The notes: generated by a model not told the origin, from the sequence alone. A stretch of DNA of 64,000 nt from an uncultured Clostridia bacterium (GCA_910579745.1 CAJTVH010000002.1:1-64000), one strand, 5' to 3'; positions 18,272-27,900 are shown, numbered from the stretch's first letter. Numbers and translations: made by a program.

Positions 18272-19918
18272 TTGCGGAAAAGAGGAAGAAACAGTGCGAG
18301 GGGTTATCCAGATTCTTTTGAGGGGCAAAAAAAAACTAATTTAAAGTCATCGAAAAAAAATATGAGAAAAGTTAGAAGTGTTAATTATGACGAGGATAGA
18401 AAGCGTTCTTTAAGTGAAATAGAGGAGAGAAGAAAGAAAAGAGCGGAGAGAATAAAAAAAGCGGACGCCAGAAGGGAAAAAAGACAAAGACTTACTCAGG
18501 GCAAAGGTTTAATTTATATTGTTTTTATCTTTATATGCGTATACTTTATCGGATACGGTCTTGTATTTATGTCAAGGGAAAATATTCCTTTTGACACTAT
18601 TCAATACGGCAGTATTGATGAACCGAAAACGGTTAAGGGGATTATTATAAGAGATGAGACAATTTATAAATCTACCGCGAATGGGGCCGTTATTTTTAAT
18701 GTTTCCGATAAGGAAAAGGTAAAAGGCGGAGTTAAAATTTGCAGTGTAAGAGATGAGGAAGCTGTTAAATCTTTTGAGGATAATCTTAATGATATAAATA
18801 AAAATATTTTTACAATGCAGGAAAACAGGAGCGAGCTCTCTTTATTTTATGATGACGTTAAAAAGGTAAATTCTCAAATTAAAGATATTGTCGATACATC
18901 GGTATATAATTTTAGTGTTTTTAATATTGACACGGTAAACGATTTTAAATCCGCTATTCAAAAAAAGATAGAGACAAGAAATCAAATGCTTTTGTCTGAA
19001 AACAGGGGAAGCCTTACGGAACTTGTTGAGAAGAAAAAAGAGCAAGAGGCCGCTATTTCCAAAAGTATATTAACTTTATCAGCAAAAAATGGAGGGATTG
19101 TCTCATATTATACAGATGGGCTTGAGGAGAGTATAAATATAGAGAAGCTTGACAATGTGACAAAAGAACAGACAACTATGGAAAGCGAGTCTTTTGATTT
19201 AAAAACTTTTGTATCGGCTAATGACAGAGTATTTAAAATTGTGAACAGCAATGAGTGGTATATAGCGTCATATATTCCAAACAATTATATAGAGGATTGG
19301 AAAGAGGGAGACTCAGTAGTTATATACACGGATAACAGCAAAACCGATGGAGAGATTTCAGCGGTTGTGCATAAACTTGTAAGCAATGATGATGAGTCTT
19401 ATGTTGTTTTAAAGATCACAAAGTATTTACTTGACTACATTGATACAAGGAGTATTAATTTTGAGATAAGCAGGTCAGAAAAAGGTCTTAAAATTCCTCT
19501 TAGTTCTATTGTTACTAAAACTATACTTAAAATACCGAAGAAATATGTAAAAGACGATTATGTAATTAAAGTTTCTTCTGAGGCTAAAGAAAATCTTCTT
19601 ATCGAGAACTCAGGAGGGGATAAAGACGGAGTATATATTTATACTCCTGAGAACGACAGTATTTTAAGGCTTGGTGATAAAATTCAAAATCCTGATGACG
19701 CAAACGATATTTATGAAATTAAAGAAGTTATTAATATTCAAGGCGTATATATTATAAATTCAGGAATAGCTGAATTTAAAACGCTTAATACTGAAGGATT
19801 TGCTCAGAACAGTACACATATTATAATTAATCCTGAGAATAATCCTAAAATAAGGCTGTATGACAGAATTTTGACAGATACATCAAATGTTAAAGAGGAT
19901 GATATGATTTATGGATAG
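18272..19918 (+). CDS. HlyD-like membrane-anchored protein upstream of the division cluster
   Basis: A 548-residue protein. The first about 80 residues are strongly basic and cytoplasmic; a single membrane helix follows (GLIYIVFIFICVYFIGYGLV). The rest is extracytoplasmic, with a coiled-coil stretch (EDNLNDINKNIFTMQENRSE) and beta-rich lipoyl/barrel-sandwich-like segments typical of HlyD-family adaptor proteins. ATG at 18248 precedes the GGAGAGG at 18258-18264, so TTG at 18272, 7 bases after it, is the likelier start. The constant clostridial position next to ylmE-sepF suggests a cell-envelope role at division. No transport partners are nearby, so an efflux role is not supported. Confidence 0.7.
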   Translation: MRKRGRNSARGYPDSFEGQKKTNLKSSKKNMRKVRSVNYDEDRKRSLSEIEERRKKRAERIKKADARREKRQRLTQGKGLIYIVFIFICVYFIGYGLVFMSRENIPFDTIQYGSIDEPKTVKGIIIRDETIYKSTANGAVIFNVSDKEKVKGGVKICSVRDEEAVKSFEDNLNDINKNIFTMQENRSELSLFYDDVKKVNSQIKDIVDTSVYNFSVFNIDTVNDFKSAIQKKIETRNQMLLSENRGSLTELVEKKKEQEAAISKSILTLSAKNGGIVSYYTDGLEESINIEKLDNVTKEQTTMESESFDLKTFVSANDRVFKIVNSNEWYIASYIPNNYIEDWKEGDSVVIYTDNSKTDGEISAVVHKLVSNDDESYVVLKITKYLLDYIDTRSINFEISRSEKGLKIPLSSIVTKTILKIPKKYVKDDYVIKVSSEAKENLLIENSGGDKDGVYIYTPENDSILRLGDKIQNPDDANDIYEIKEVINIQGVYIINSGIAEFKTLNTEGFAQNSTHIIINPENNPKIRLYDRILTDTSNVKEDDMIYG

Positions 19919-20126
19919 GATATATTATGAAATTAAAATAGAATTTGTCTGCGTGTAAACCGATATGAGCGGAAATTTTATTTTATATAGTAGTGTCGTT
20001 GGAAGGTTTACTTATTGCGGTAATAACAGATTTATTTAAAAAATTTTAAAAAGACATATTTATCTATGGTTATTAAAGATTTATAAATAGGTCTGATATT
20101 TTTTAAAATAATGGTAGGTGATTATT

Positions 20127-20825
20127 GTGAACGATATAAAAGAAAATCTTAAAGAAATAAATGAGAGAATAAAAAACGCCGCTGTTGTTTCGGGAAGAAA
20201 GATGGATGATATACTTCTTTTAGGGGTTACTAAAACGGTTGATGTTGACAGAATAAAGAGTCTTATGGAATACGGGGTTAAATCTCTCGGTGAGAATAGA
20301 GTACAAGAGCTTCTTTCTAAATACGAGGTTATAGGAAGGCAGGCGAAATGGCATCTTATAGGAAGTCTTCAAACAAACAAAGTTAAATATATTATTGATA
20401 AGGTTGAGTTGATTCACTCTGTTGAAAGTGTTAAACTTGCAGAGGAAATTGATAAACAGTCAAAAAAGTATAATAAAGTCTCTGATATTCTTGTTGAGGT
20501 CAATATAGCGGGTGAATCCTCAAAACATGGAATAGAACCTGATAATGTAAGCAAATTTATTGATGAAATATCAAGATTTGACAATATATGTATAAAAGGT
20601 ATTATGACAGTGGCTCCTTTTGTTGAAAATCCTCAAGAAAACAGAAAATATTTTGAAAAAATGAGGAAATTATTTATTGACAACACGGGGAAAAATGTGG
20701 ATAATATAAATATGACTTATCTTTCAATGGGAATGACGAATGATTATGAGGTTGCTATTGAGGAAGGTGCTAATATTGTAAGAATCGGTACGGGTATTTT
20801 TGGTAAGAGAGATTATAGGAATTAA
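20127..20825 (+). CDS. ylmE: PLP homeostasis protein YlmE/YggS
   Basis: A 232-residue PLP-binding barrel protein of the YggS family, which balances free pyridoxal phosphate and has no known catalytic reaction. Landmarks are LLGVTKTVDVDRI with the PLP lysine, GENRVQELLSKYE, WHLIGSLQTNKVKYI, and the C-terminal LSMGMTNDYEVAIEEGANIVRIGTGIFG. GTG at 20118 is part of the AGGTG box, so GTG at 20127 is preferred. It is the first gene of the conserved ylmE-sepF-ylmG-ylmH-divIVA order, although 450 bases separate it from sepF. Confidence 0.93.
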   Translation: MNDIKENLKEINERIKNAAVVSGRKMDDILLLGVTKTVDVDRIKSLMEYGVKSLGENRVQELLSKYEVIGRQAKWHLIGSLQTNKVKYIIDKVELIHSVESVKLAEEIDKQSKKYNKVSDILVEVNIAGESSKHGIEPDNVSKFIDEISRFDNICIKGIMTVAPFVENPQENRKYFEKMRKLFIDNTGKNVDNINMTYLSMGMTNDYEVAIEEGANIVRIGTGIFGKRDYRN

Positions 20826-21024
20826 GGGGAGAATCGAAATTTTTTCATAGCTTAAATTCTTATAACGGAGCGTTTTATAAGAATATGTTTTAGCGCGGGT
20901 GTATTTGTTGCAATTTGTTAAAATACTTTAATATAGGTGTGGGTTAGGTTTTAATGCTTTTATTTAGTAAGATTCGCAAATAAATTTTCGTGTTATTATA
21001 TTTTGAAGGACGTTTTTAATCACT

Positions 21025-21180
21025 CTACAGCATATCTGAGAACTAAAATATTTATATAAAATTATTAAAAATAAAAAACTTTAAGTATGGCTGTTTTATT
21101 TTTAATAATTTATTTGATGTTTTTAATAAAGGCTTATAGTTGTTTTAACAACTGTTATATAGTTTTCGGATAGGCTATAA
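21025..21180. repeat. Degraded copy of the hairpin repeat
   Basis: It begins ctacagcatatctgagaact and ends atagttttcggataggctat, both close to the complete repeat ends, with a diverged centre. It occupies the ylmE-sepF gap (20826-21276), in which I otherwise see nothing. Confidence 0.55.
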
Positions 21181-21303
21181 TCAAAAGACATAACTTAAGG
21201 AAAAGGAAATCGTTTAATTTATACTCAAGAATTGTAAATAGTTTTTGAGAGGAGTTAAAAGATTCTTTTTTCTGAGATGTTAAATTTATTAAGGAGGATT
21301 TAT

Positions 21304-21789
21304 ATGGCTAATATACTTAACAGGCTAAGAGGCGCTATGCTTGGTGAATCTTACGAGGACGATTATGATTATGATTATGAGGACGATGAGAGAATTGAGG
21401 AAGAGCCCAAAGTAAGAAACATTGACGCCGCCAAAACGTCATATTCAAGAAAAAGCAATACCGGTTCCAAAATTGTTAATATTCATACTAACGTTCAAAT
21501 GGAAGTTGTTGTTACCGCTCCGAACAATCTTGAGGAAGCGGGTGAGGTATGTGATTATCTAAAGGAAAAGAAAACGGTTATTGTTAATCTTGAAAATATT
21601 GAACACGAGATCGCTCAAAGAATAAGCGACTTTTTATGTGGCGCCTGTTATGCTCTTGACGGTTCTATACAGCTTATTTCTGATGATATATTTATTATTG
21701 GTCCCGTAAATGTAGATATTACAGGACAATTTAAGGAAGAGCTTAAGGCTAACGGTATTAAGTTGCCATATACTTCTATGTGGAGATAG
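21304..21789 (+). CDS. sepF: Cell division protein SepF
   Basis: A 161-residue protein that tethers and bundles FtsZ at the septum. The short amphipathic N-terminus (MANILNRLRGAML) is the membrane-binding helix, followed by a highly acidic linker (Asp/Glu/Tyr-rich, residues 16-40). The C-terminal SepF domain is VVTAPNNLEEAGEVCDYLKE, then a conserved GACYALDGSIQ. The upstream extension to 21277 is out of place; AAGGAGG at 21291-21297 sets ATG 21304. ylmG starts 12 bases after its stop. Confidence 0.95.
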   Translation: MANILNRLRGAMLGESYEDDYDYDYEDDERIEEEPKVRNIDAAKTSYSRKSNTGSKIVNIHTNVQMEVVVTAPNNLEEAGEVCDYLKEKKTVIVNLENIEHEIAQRISDFLCGACYALDGSIQLISDDIFIIGPVNVDITGQFKEELKANGIKLPYTSMWR

Positions 21790-21801
21790 TGAGGTTTTTT
21801 T

Positions 21802-22080
21802 ATGCCCGATATAATTTATCAAGCTTTGCTTTTGTTTGTTAGAATATTAAATTATCTTATACTTGCGAGAGTTTTTTTATCGTGGCTTCCTATTGGCAGG
21901 GACAATCCTGTCGTTGGATTTATTTATGCCCTTACGGAGCCTATTCTCGCCCCTATAAGAAATATGCTTCAGAAATCGCCTTTGGGCGGTCCGGGAATGA
22001 TTCTTGATTTTTCACCTATTATCGCTTTTTTTTTAATTGACTTTGTTTTAAGTATTGTAGGAAAAATTATGGGGTATTAA
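21802..22080 (+). CDS. ylmG: YggT-family membrane protein YlmG
   Basis: A 92-residue protein with two hydrophobic segments flanking a conserved loop. It carries the family signature RVFLSWLP and the PILAPIRNML region, which mark YggT proteins. It acts in the cytoplasmic membrane in connection with division and envelope integrity. ATG 21802 follows a weak GAGG. It sits between sepF and ylmH with only two bases before the next gene. Confidence 0.92.
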   Translation: MPDIIYQALLLFVRILNYLILARVFLSWLPIGRDNPVVGFIYALTEPILAPIRNMLQKSPLGGPGMILDFSPIIAFFLIDFVLSIVGKIMGY

Positions 22081-22082
22081 TT

Positions 22083-22874
22083 GTGTTTGATAAACAAAAT
22101 ATTTTGAAAAATGTTTCTAAGCCTGATGAAAAGCTTATTTTTTCTAAAGTTTTTGACCGGGCTTATTATTGTATTAAAAATTTTCAGCCGACTTTTACCG
22201 AATTTCTTGACCCATATAAAATTTCGTCTTTGTTAGAGTTTTTTGGTGATAAATATGATTTTAATATACGTGTTTTTGGTGGAAAAGATACCTGCGAAAG
22301 GAAGAAGATGGGATTCTTTCCTAGGTTTATGGAAGATACCGATATGGTTTTCCCAATTTCTGTTGTTGAAGTTACTTATAATTTAAAATTCAGCGGGAAG
22401 CTTACTCATAGGGATTTTCTTGGTTCTGTTATAGGTCTTGGAATTGTAAGAGGAAAAATAGGGGATATTTTAATTGATGAGGACAAGGCTTTTGTTTTTG
22501 TTGACGACGATATTGCCGACTTTATAAGCTCAAATCTTTGCAGGGTTGGTAAAACCAAAGTTGAGGCGAGAACTATTTCTTCGGAGGAAATTAATGTTAC
22601 TGAGAATTTTGGTGAGATTAAAAATATTACCTCATCATCATTGAGAATTGACGGGATTTTAAGCGGTGTATTCAGTTTATCCAGAGGAAAAGTATCTGAC
22701 CTTATTAAAGCGAAAAAAGCTTTTTTAAACCAAAATCTTTGCGAAAGCGTTTCCAAACAAATTTCAGAGGGAGATGTTTTAACTTTACGCGGTTTTGGCA
22801 GAGTTGAGGTGGTTCAATTTGCGGGAAAAACAAGAAAGGACAAGTTTTTAATAAGTATACGCAAATTTACGTAA
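22083..22874 (+). CDS. ylmH: S4-domain RNA-binding protein YlmH
   Basis: A 263-residue protein of the YlmH family. The N-terminal two thirds form the family-specific domain. Residues about 185-255 form the S4 RNA-binding domain (LSRGKVSDLIKAKKAFLNQN and GDVLTLRGFGRVEV). It is thought to bind ribosomal RNA and has been linked to rescue of stalled translation. The start is GTG at 22083, two bases after ylmG, and the pair is almost certainly translationally coupled. Confidence 0.92.
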   Translation: MFDKQNILKNVSKPDEKLIFSKVFDRAYYCIKNFQPTFTEFLDPYKISSLLEFFGDKYDFNIRVFGGKDTCERKKMGFFPRFMEDTDMVFPISVVEVTYNLKFSGKLTHRDFLGSVIGLGIVRGKIGDILIDEDKAFVFVDDDIADFISSNLCRVGKTKVEARTISSEEINVTENFGEIKNITSSSLRIDGILSGVFSLSRGKVSDLIKAKKAFLNQNLCESVSKQISEGDVLTLRGFGRVEVVQFAGKTRKDKFLISIRKFT

Positions 22875-23025
22875 TGGGACGCTGTTTGAGTTGATAATAA
22901 TTTTAAATAAAATGAGAGATTATTTTTTGATATAATTATCTTGTTTAAATTTAGATTGATATAAGTGGTATGAAATAGAGTTTAGATACTATAAAATTGG
23001 TATTTTTGTAATTGGAGGGTTGTTT

Positions 23026-23532
23026 ATGCTTACGCCGGTTGATATAGAAACAGTTGACTTTAAAAAGGTCGCTTTAGGATATTCCCAAGATGAGGTTGAC
23101 GAATTTCTTGATAAGGTTATTGTTGAGTTTGAGGTTCTTTACAAAGAAAACGTGAAACTTAATGACAAAGTGGGCGTTCTTGAGGATGCTCTTAGTTATT
23201 ATAAGGATATGGAGGAAACTTTGAAAAATTCTATAGTTATGGCTGAAAAAACCGCTATGGAAACGAAGAATAACGCTAATCAAAGCGCTGAGCAAATTAT
23301 TAAAGGCGCTGAGCTTAAAGCCGCCGAGATATTACAAGACGCTAATAAAAAACTTTATGACCTTGAGTATAAAGTTATAGGAATGAAAAACAGATACGAT
23401 ACTTTTAAAGCTAAGCTAAAGCTTTTACTTAACACGGAAATTGAGATTTTGGAAAACAGCGACAAAGAAATTGAGTTTGATTTACATGACGAGGCTGTTC
23501 CTTCCGATGATGATTATAAAGAAAAAGTTTGA
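23026..23532 (+). CDS. divIVA: Cell division/polarity protein DivIVA
   Basis: A 168-residue DivIVA protein. The N-terminal membrane-curvature domain is LTPVDIETVDFKKVALGYSQ followed by DEVDEFLDKVIVEFE. Two long coiled-coil segments follow, covering residues about 30-65 and 80-150. The tail is acidic. It marks sites of negative membrane curvature at septum and poles and recruits division and sporulation factors. A TTG lies at 23020 but GGAGGG at 23013-23018 is spaced for ATG 23026. It ends the ylm cluster and is followed by a hairpin. Confidence 0.94.
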   Translation: MLTPVDIETVDFKKVALGYSQDEVDEFLDKVIVEFEVLYKENVKLNDKVGVLEDALSYYKDMEETLKNSIVMAEKTAMETKNNANQSAEQIIKGAELKAAEILQDANKKLYDLEYKVIGMKNRYDTFKAKLKLLLNTEIEILENSDKEIEFDLHDEAVPSDDDYKEKV

Positions 23533-23568
23533 TGTTTTATTTATATTTTATTTTTTGGCATACTTACC

Positions 23569-23602
23569 TTAAAACGGGCGTTGAAAGCTTTGCCCGTTTT
23601 AA
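23569..23602. terminator. Hairpin between convergent divIVA and kinase-like gene
   Basis: An 11-bp perfect stem (ttaaaacgggc with gcccgttttaa) with a 12-base loop lies between two converging genes. Neither side has a strong T-run, but its position suggests a shared terminator. Confidence 0.6.
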
Positions 23603-23647
23603 AGTAAAGTCTAAAATTACTGTTTAATTGATTTTTGATTGTACCTC

Positions 23648-24274
23648 TTATATTTCGTATACAGTCTTTATATAATTTACGACTGTGCTTATCGTGTTTT
23701 CAACTCCTGTTTTACTTGAGTTTATAATTATGTCATAATTTTTGAGGTCAGTCCACTCATTTCCTGTATAATAGTTATAGTAGTTATTTCTTTTTTTATC
23801 AGCTTTTATGATTGAGGTTTTCGCCTCTTTTTCACTTAAATTATATAATTCCATAATTCTTTTTATTCTGAATTCGGTATCAGCGTGGAAGTATATTCGA
23901 GTTAAGTTTTTTTCCTCTCTTAAAATATAATCCGAGCAACGGCCTACTATTACACAAGAGCCTTTTTTTCCAATATCCCGTATTACTTTTGATTGTATTG
24001 AGAATAATTTATCATTTGTAAGTAAATCATCGTTTCTGAAAAACAGCGAACCCATTGGATTAGACCCCATCACAAGAGAATATAGAAAACTGTTTGACGG
24101 AGCCTCGTCCGCTTTCTCAAAAATATCTTCCGAGAAACCGCTTTCTTTTGCCGCAAGGGCTATGAGTTCCTCGTCATAAAACGCTATTCCAAAAGAATCA
24201 GCTATCTTTTTACCTATTTCACGACCTCCGCTTCCAAACTGACGGCTTATTGTAATAATAAATTTATCACTCAT
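23648..24274 (-). CDS. Cytidylate kinase-like family protein
   Basis: A 208-residue P-loop protein of the cytidylate-kinase-like family that is common in Clostridia. The nucleotide loop is SRQFGSGGREIGKKIA, followed by FYDEELIALAAKESG, CVIVGRCSDYIL and an arginine-containing lid region. It differs from the true CMP kinase encoded at 12071, so this is the second family and its substrate is unknown. ATG 24274 is preceded on the minus strand by GGAGGTG. It is separated from feoB upstream by two hairpins, so it is probably its own transcript. Confidence 0.82.
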   Translation of the reverse strand: MSDKFIITISRQFGSGGREIGKKIADSFGIAFYDEELIALAAKESGFSEDIFEKADEAPSNSFLYSLVMGSNPMGSLFFRNDDLLTNDKLFSIQSKVIRDIGKKGSCVIVGRCSDYILREEKNLTRIYFHADTEFRIKRIMELYNLSEKEAKTSIIKADKKRNNYYNYYTGNEWTDLKNYDIIINSSKTGVENTISTVVNYIKTVYEI

Positions 24275-24637
24275 AAAATCACCTCCGAAATTTAATTATG
24301 TTTTTTAGAATTATATTACGGCAATTCCATTTATAGTTAATGAGCTTAAAAACAAATAAGCTCAGATGTTTATAATCATTATTGGAATAGCTGTAAAATA
24401 AAAATATTTTCATATTTTTATTTTAGCACAATCTCAATAAAAAGAACAGATTTTTTTATGATAAAAAAATACTGTTCTTTTATTTTTTTTGTATAGAACA
24501 TATTCGAAGGTGAGGAGATATAATTATTTACAGTATTAACGATGTTTGATAACATTAAAACATATGTGTATTATGATTTTTAGGTTATCAAACAGAGCTA
24601 TTATGAGATACAAACATATTTTATTTTTAAAAAAGTT
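24275..24637. other. Gap with hairpins downstream of feoB
   Basis: It holds the terminator at 24439-24490, a perfect 10-bp inverted repeat gtttgataac (24544-24553) and gttatcaaac (24584-24593) with a 30-base loop, and a small stem tgagctta/taagctca near 24340. Nothing coding is seen. Confidence 0.6.
24439..24490. terminator. Bidirectional-looking terminator downstream of feoB
   Basis: The stem aaaaagaacag pairs with ctgttctttt around an inner A/T stem, and is flanked by TATTTTTTTT on the plus side and TTTTTATTG on the minus side. It would end the feoAB transcript on the minus strand. Confidence 0.7.
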
Positions 24638-26488
24638 TTAAATTATGGCGGTTATTATAAGATTAGCTGTTATACATATTAAAATTCCAGATATAGTATG
24701 AATTCCAAAAGTTATTAAAGGCCATTTTAAACCTCCGGTTTCTTTTTTTATCGTAAGCAGAGTTGTGCTGCATGGAAAATGGTTTAAGGAAAATAAAATT
24801 GTACATATTGCTGTTTTTATTGTCCAGCCGTTTGAGATTAAAAGTTCTCCAAGTTCGTTTAAATTTTCGAAAGGTATAAGAGATGAGTTTTTTAAATAAA
24901 ACATTATTATTAATGGAATAACTATCTCATTAGCCGGCATTCCTATTATAAAGGCGGTTAAGATTACTCCGTCAAGCCCCATTATCTGAGCCAGCGGATC
25001 TAAAAAATCGGAAATATAAAACAAAACACTATTTCCACTGATAAAAGTATTTTGCAAAATCCATATGACTGCTCCTATAGGGGCGGCGACTATTATCGCC
25101 CTGCCAAGTACGGATAAAGTCCTGTCAAGTATGCTACGCACGATTATTTTTTTTATTTGAGGTTTTCTGTAAGGCGGAAGTTCAAGAATAAAAGAGGAAG
25201 GAAGACCTTTTAATATTGTTGACGATAAAATTCTTGACACAATTAAAGTTATGAAAACGGAAAATATTATTGAAGACAATACTATAAGCGATATTTTTAG
25301 AGACGCTAAGATTCCTGTACCCGCCATAAAAATTGACGCTATCGCTATAATTCCGGGAAAACGTCCGTTGCAGGGAACGAAATTATTTGTTATTATAGCT
25401 ATTAATCGTTCACGAGGTGAGTCTATTATTCGACAAGCGGTTACGCCAACAGCGTTACAGCCAAGGCCCATACACATTGTCAATACTTGTTTTCCGTGTG
25501 TTTTAGCGTTTTTAAAAAATTTATCAAGGTTAAACGCTATTCGGGGGAGAAGTCCTAAATCTTCCAAAAACGTAAATAATGGAAAAAATATCGCCATAGG
25601 GGGAAGCATAACCGCCACTATCCACGCTAAAGTGCGAAACATTCCCTCGACCAACACTCCGTGAAGAAAAGAAGGCGCGTCTATATACTCAAAAAAGTGT
25701 GTGATATTTAATTCTAAATAAGAAAAAAATGTACTTAACGTTTCGGACGGATAGTTTGAGCCAAAAATTGTAATCCATAGTATTATCGCCAACATAAAAA
25801 GCATTATAGGTATGCCGAGTTTTTTGCTTAATATCACGGAGTCTATTTTTTTGTCCAAAAAACAAGAGTAGCAGCAATCTGTTTTTACCGTTAAATTGTA
25901 AATTTTTTCGGCGTTGAATACGGTAGAGTTTATATTTTTTTCAGCGGAATAATTCTCAGTGTTTATATTTTCGGAGGAAATATCTTTTTGTGTTATATTT
26001 TTGAGGATTGCCTCTTTCAGCTCATTTAATCCTTTTTTACTTCTGGCGCTTGTTCCAACTACATCTATGTTTAACTCGAAAGAAAGTTTTTTTGTGTCTA
26101 TTGTTATATTTTTTCTTTTAGCCTCGTCTAAAAGATTTAAACACAAAATTACGTTATTACATATTTTGGTTATTTGTAAAATTAAAATTAAATTCCTTTC
26201 AAGGCAGGTTGAGTCGGCCACAATTACTATAGCGTCTGTTTTATTTTCCTTTAAATAATTTACGGCTTCTTTTTCGTCCGGAGAGGCGGGATTTATCGAA
26301 TAAATACCTGGTAAGTCAACTATTTTAAAATGAGCTCCTTTATAATTATAATTTCCCACCGCGTTTCCGACGGTTTTTCCAGTCCAATTTCCCGTATGCT
26401 GTTTTAAGCCTGTAAGAGCGTTAAATACAGTACTTTTCCCTGTATTTGGATTTCCCACAAGCGCTACTGTAAAAACTTTATTATCCAT
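24638..26488 (-). CDS. feoB: Ferrous iron transporter FeoB
   Basis: A 616-residue Fe(II) importer of the cytoplasmic membrane. The N-terminal G-protein domain has G1 GNPNTGKST, G3 VDLPGIYS and G4 NLLDEAKR. The membrane domain contains two Gate modules with family segments MLPPMAIFFPLFTFLEDLG, MGLGCNAVGVTACRII and NNFVPCNGRFPG. The open frame runs further upstream into feoA, but AAGGAGG before MDNKVF fixes the start at 26488. The gene begins two bases after feoA ends. The length is on the short side for FeoB, lacking a long spacer between G domain and channel. Confidence 0.95.
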   Translation of the reverse strand: MDNKVFTVALVGNPNTGKSTVFNALTGLKQHTGNWTGKTVGNAVGNYNYKGAHFKIVDLPGIYSINPASPDEKEAVNYLKENKTDAIVIVADSTCLERNLILILQITKICNNVILCLNLLDEAKRKNITIDTKKLSFELNIDVVGTSARSKKGLNELKEAILKNITQKDISSENINTENYSAEKNINSTVFNAEKIYNLTVKTDCCYSCFLDKKIDSVILSKKLGIPIMLFMLAIILWITIFGSNYPSETLSTFFSYLELNITHFFEYIDAPSFLHGVLVEGMFRTLAWIVAVMLPPMAIFFPLFTFLEDLGLLPRIAFNLDKFFKNAKTHGKQVLTMCMGLGCNAVGVTACRIIDSPRERLIAIITNNFVPCNGRFPGIIAIASIFMAGTGILASLKISLIVLSSIIFSVFITLIVSRILSSTILKGLPSSFILELPPYRKPQIKKIIVRSILDRTLSVLGRAIIVAAPIGAVIWILQNTFISGNSVLFYISDFLDPLAQIMGLDGVILTAFIIGMPANEIVIPLIIMFYLKNSSLIPFENLNELGELLISNGWTIKTAICTILFSLNHFPCSTTLLTIKKETGGLKWPLITFGIHTISGILICITANLIITAII

Positions 26489-26490
26489 TT

Positions 26491-26736
26491 TTAAACCTCC
26501 TTCGGCGGGGCTACGATGATATTTTCCGCATCCTCTCCGCGAAGAGCTATTATCGTGCCTCTTATACAATAAGCTGTCGGGTCGCCGAGAGGACTTATAT
26601 AAAGAGGTGTTATTTCACAGCCCTCCGTAAAACCAAGTTCCGTAAGACGGTTTTTGTTTTTTAAGGCGGATTTTATAGATTTAATTTTTACGGTCATATT
26701 TAATGGAACATTATTTAATGTTATGTTAAAAGACAT
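26491..26736 (-). CDS. feoA: Ferrous iron transport protein FeoA
   Basis: An 81-residue SH3-like cytoplasmic partner of FeoB. It shows the family ending CIRGTIIALRGEDAENI and the core LTELGFTEGCEITPL. ATG 26736 follows GAGGTG on the minus strand. It is the promoter-proximal gene of the feoAB operon. No Fur box or other control element could be assigned by eye. Confidence 0.93.
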   Translation of the reverse strand: MSFNITLNNVPLNMTVKIKSIKSALKNKNRLTELGFTEGCEITPLYISPLGDPTAYCIRGTIIALRGEDAENIIVAPPKEV

Positions 26737-27259
26737 CTAAAACACCTCGCTGACGTATATTTTTAATATATAATTTATTTTGGCGAATTGTGTATGTCCG
26801 AACAATGGTGTTTAAAAATTTTAATATGGAGTCAAACGGCGTTTGATAATTTATATTGTTTTTTAGAAGCAGACAAAGTAATGCATAGAATAAAAAAATA
26901 TTTTATAAGCGTTTACGCCAAATGTTTAATGATTTTGCCATGGGAAAGCCTAATACCGATGTTTATACATATTGATGTATGTTATAATGATAAAAGGCGT
27001 TTTTTTATATCTCAAATTAAAATATTTTTATTTGTGTCAATTTTATTACGCTTGTCATAGTATGTATTGAGAAGAAATTCTCAATTATGGAAACGCCGGT
27101 TAATACTGATTTCAAATAAAAAAGTGAGAATGCGCAATTAAGGCAACAATAATAAGTTAAAGAAAATAGAAAATTATTTTTGAAAATTATAAATCGGTGA
27201 TTTTTATATAGCTGTTTTAAAACCGAGATTTCTAAATAAAACCAAGGGAGGCTATTATC
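26737..27259. other. Gap upstream of feoA and the Gly/Cys-rich gene
   Basis: AT-rich, no supported gene. It contains TATAAT at 26983-26988 without a clear -35 and a perfect small inverted repeat attgaga-N6-tctcaat near 27065-27083. A 90-residue frame at 26788-27060 lacks an RBS and family features. Confidence 0.5.
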
Positions 27260-27613
27260 ATGGAAAGTTTTAATAATTCTATCATTGATGAAATGCGAAG
27301 ATATGTCGGACAGACCGTTACTATATTTACGACAAGCGGTGGACTTTCGGGAGCGGGATTTACCGGAGTATTGATTTCGGCTGACTGCAATAATGTAAAA
27401 CTTCTTTGCAGCATTGGCTGGGCACCTTCGTGTCCTATTGGAAGCAATTGTGTAAACGGTTTGTCACCTTGCGGAATTAACAATAGTTTTGGGGGCTTCG
27501 GCGGATTTGGAGGTTTTGGAGGCAATAATTGTTGCTGCAGAAACAATCCTTTAGGTTCTGTGACAATTATTCCTACATGCGCTATCGCGAGCTTTACTCA
27601 TAACGCTATTTAA
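27260..27613 (+). CDS. Small Gly/Cys-rich protein, possible spore-coat component
   Basis: A 117-residue protein behind a good GGGAGG box. Residues 15-50 (VGQTVTIFTTSGGLSGAGFT, then GVLISADCNNVKLL) look like a small Sm/KOW-type beta-barrel. A middle segment has several cysteines. A glycine-phenylalanine repeat (GGF four times) and a CCC cluster follow, and then a hydrophobic tail. The mix of beta-barrel, GGF repeats and cysteine clusters resembles coat or exosporium proteins of spore formers. I do not recognise a specific family, so this role is inference. It has its own strong terminator and is therefore monocistronic. Confidence 0.6.
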   Translation: MESFNNSIIDEMRRYVGQTVTIFTTSGGLSGAGFTGVLISADCNNVKLLCSIGWAPSCPIGSNCVNGLSPCGINNSFGGFGGFGGFGGNNCCCRNNPLGSVTIIPTCAIASFTHNAI

Positions 27614-27614
27614 T

Positions 27615-27653
27615 AAAAACGGCGCGTCGACGAAGTCGGCGCGTCGTTTTTCT
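27615..27653 (+). terminator. Strong terminator after the Gly/Cys-rich gene
   Basis: A 17-bp stem (aaaaacggcgcgtcgac with gtcggcgcgtcgttttt, G-U wobbles) with a three-base GAA loop, ending in a T-run. Confidence 0.9.
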
Positions 27654-27781
27654 GTATATAACAAACCAATCGCGGCCAAACAATAAAATGTTTTTTTGAC
27701 ATGTTGGCTTTTATTAAAGCTTATTAGGGAGTTTTTATATTGTTAGCCGATAAAATTTTTGGAAACATTTTAATAAAACTC

Positions 27782-27810
27782 TTGCGTTATTTCTTTTGTT
27801 GTGATATAAT
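27782..27810 (+). promoter_or_regulatory. rpsB promoter
   Basis: TTGCGT at 27782-27787, a 17-base spacer, and an extended -10 TGATATAAT ending at 27810. It leaves an rpsB leader of about 118 bases. Confidence 0.75.
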
Positions 27811-27900
27811 GTCAAACGTATTGAGAAAACGCACACAAGTTATATTGTTAAGTGGTGCCGCTTTTATTAGTTTAATTTAGGAGAGGTTCTTAACTTTTTA

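Noticed and set aside
26788..27060. A 90-residue open frame upstream of the Gly/Cys-rich gene
   Set aside because: No ribosome binding site, no family features and an odd composition (many Trp/Cys/Ile); it appears to be a chance frame.
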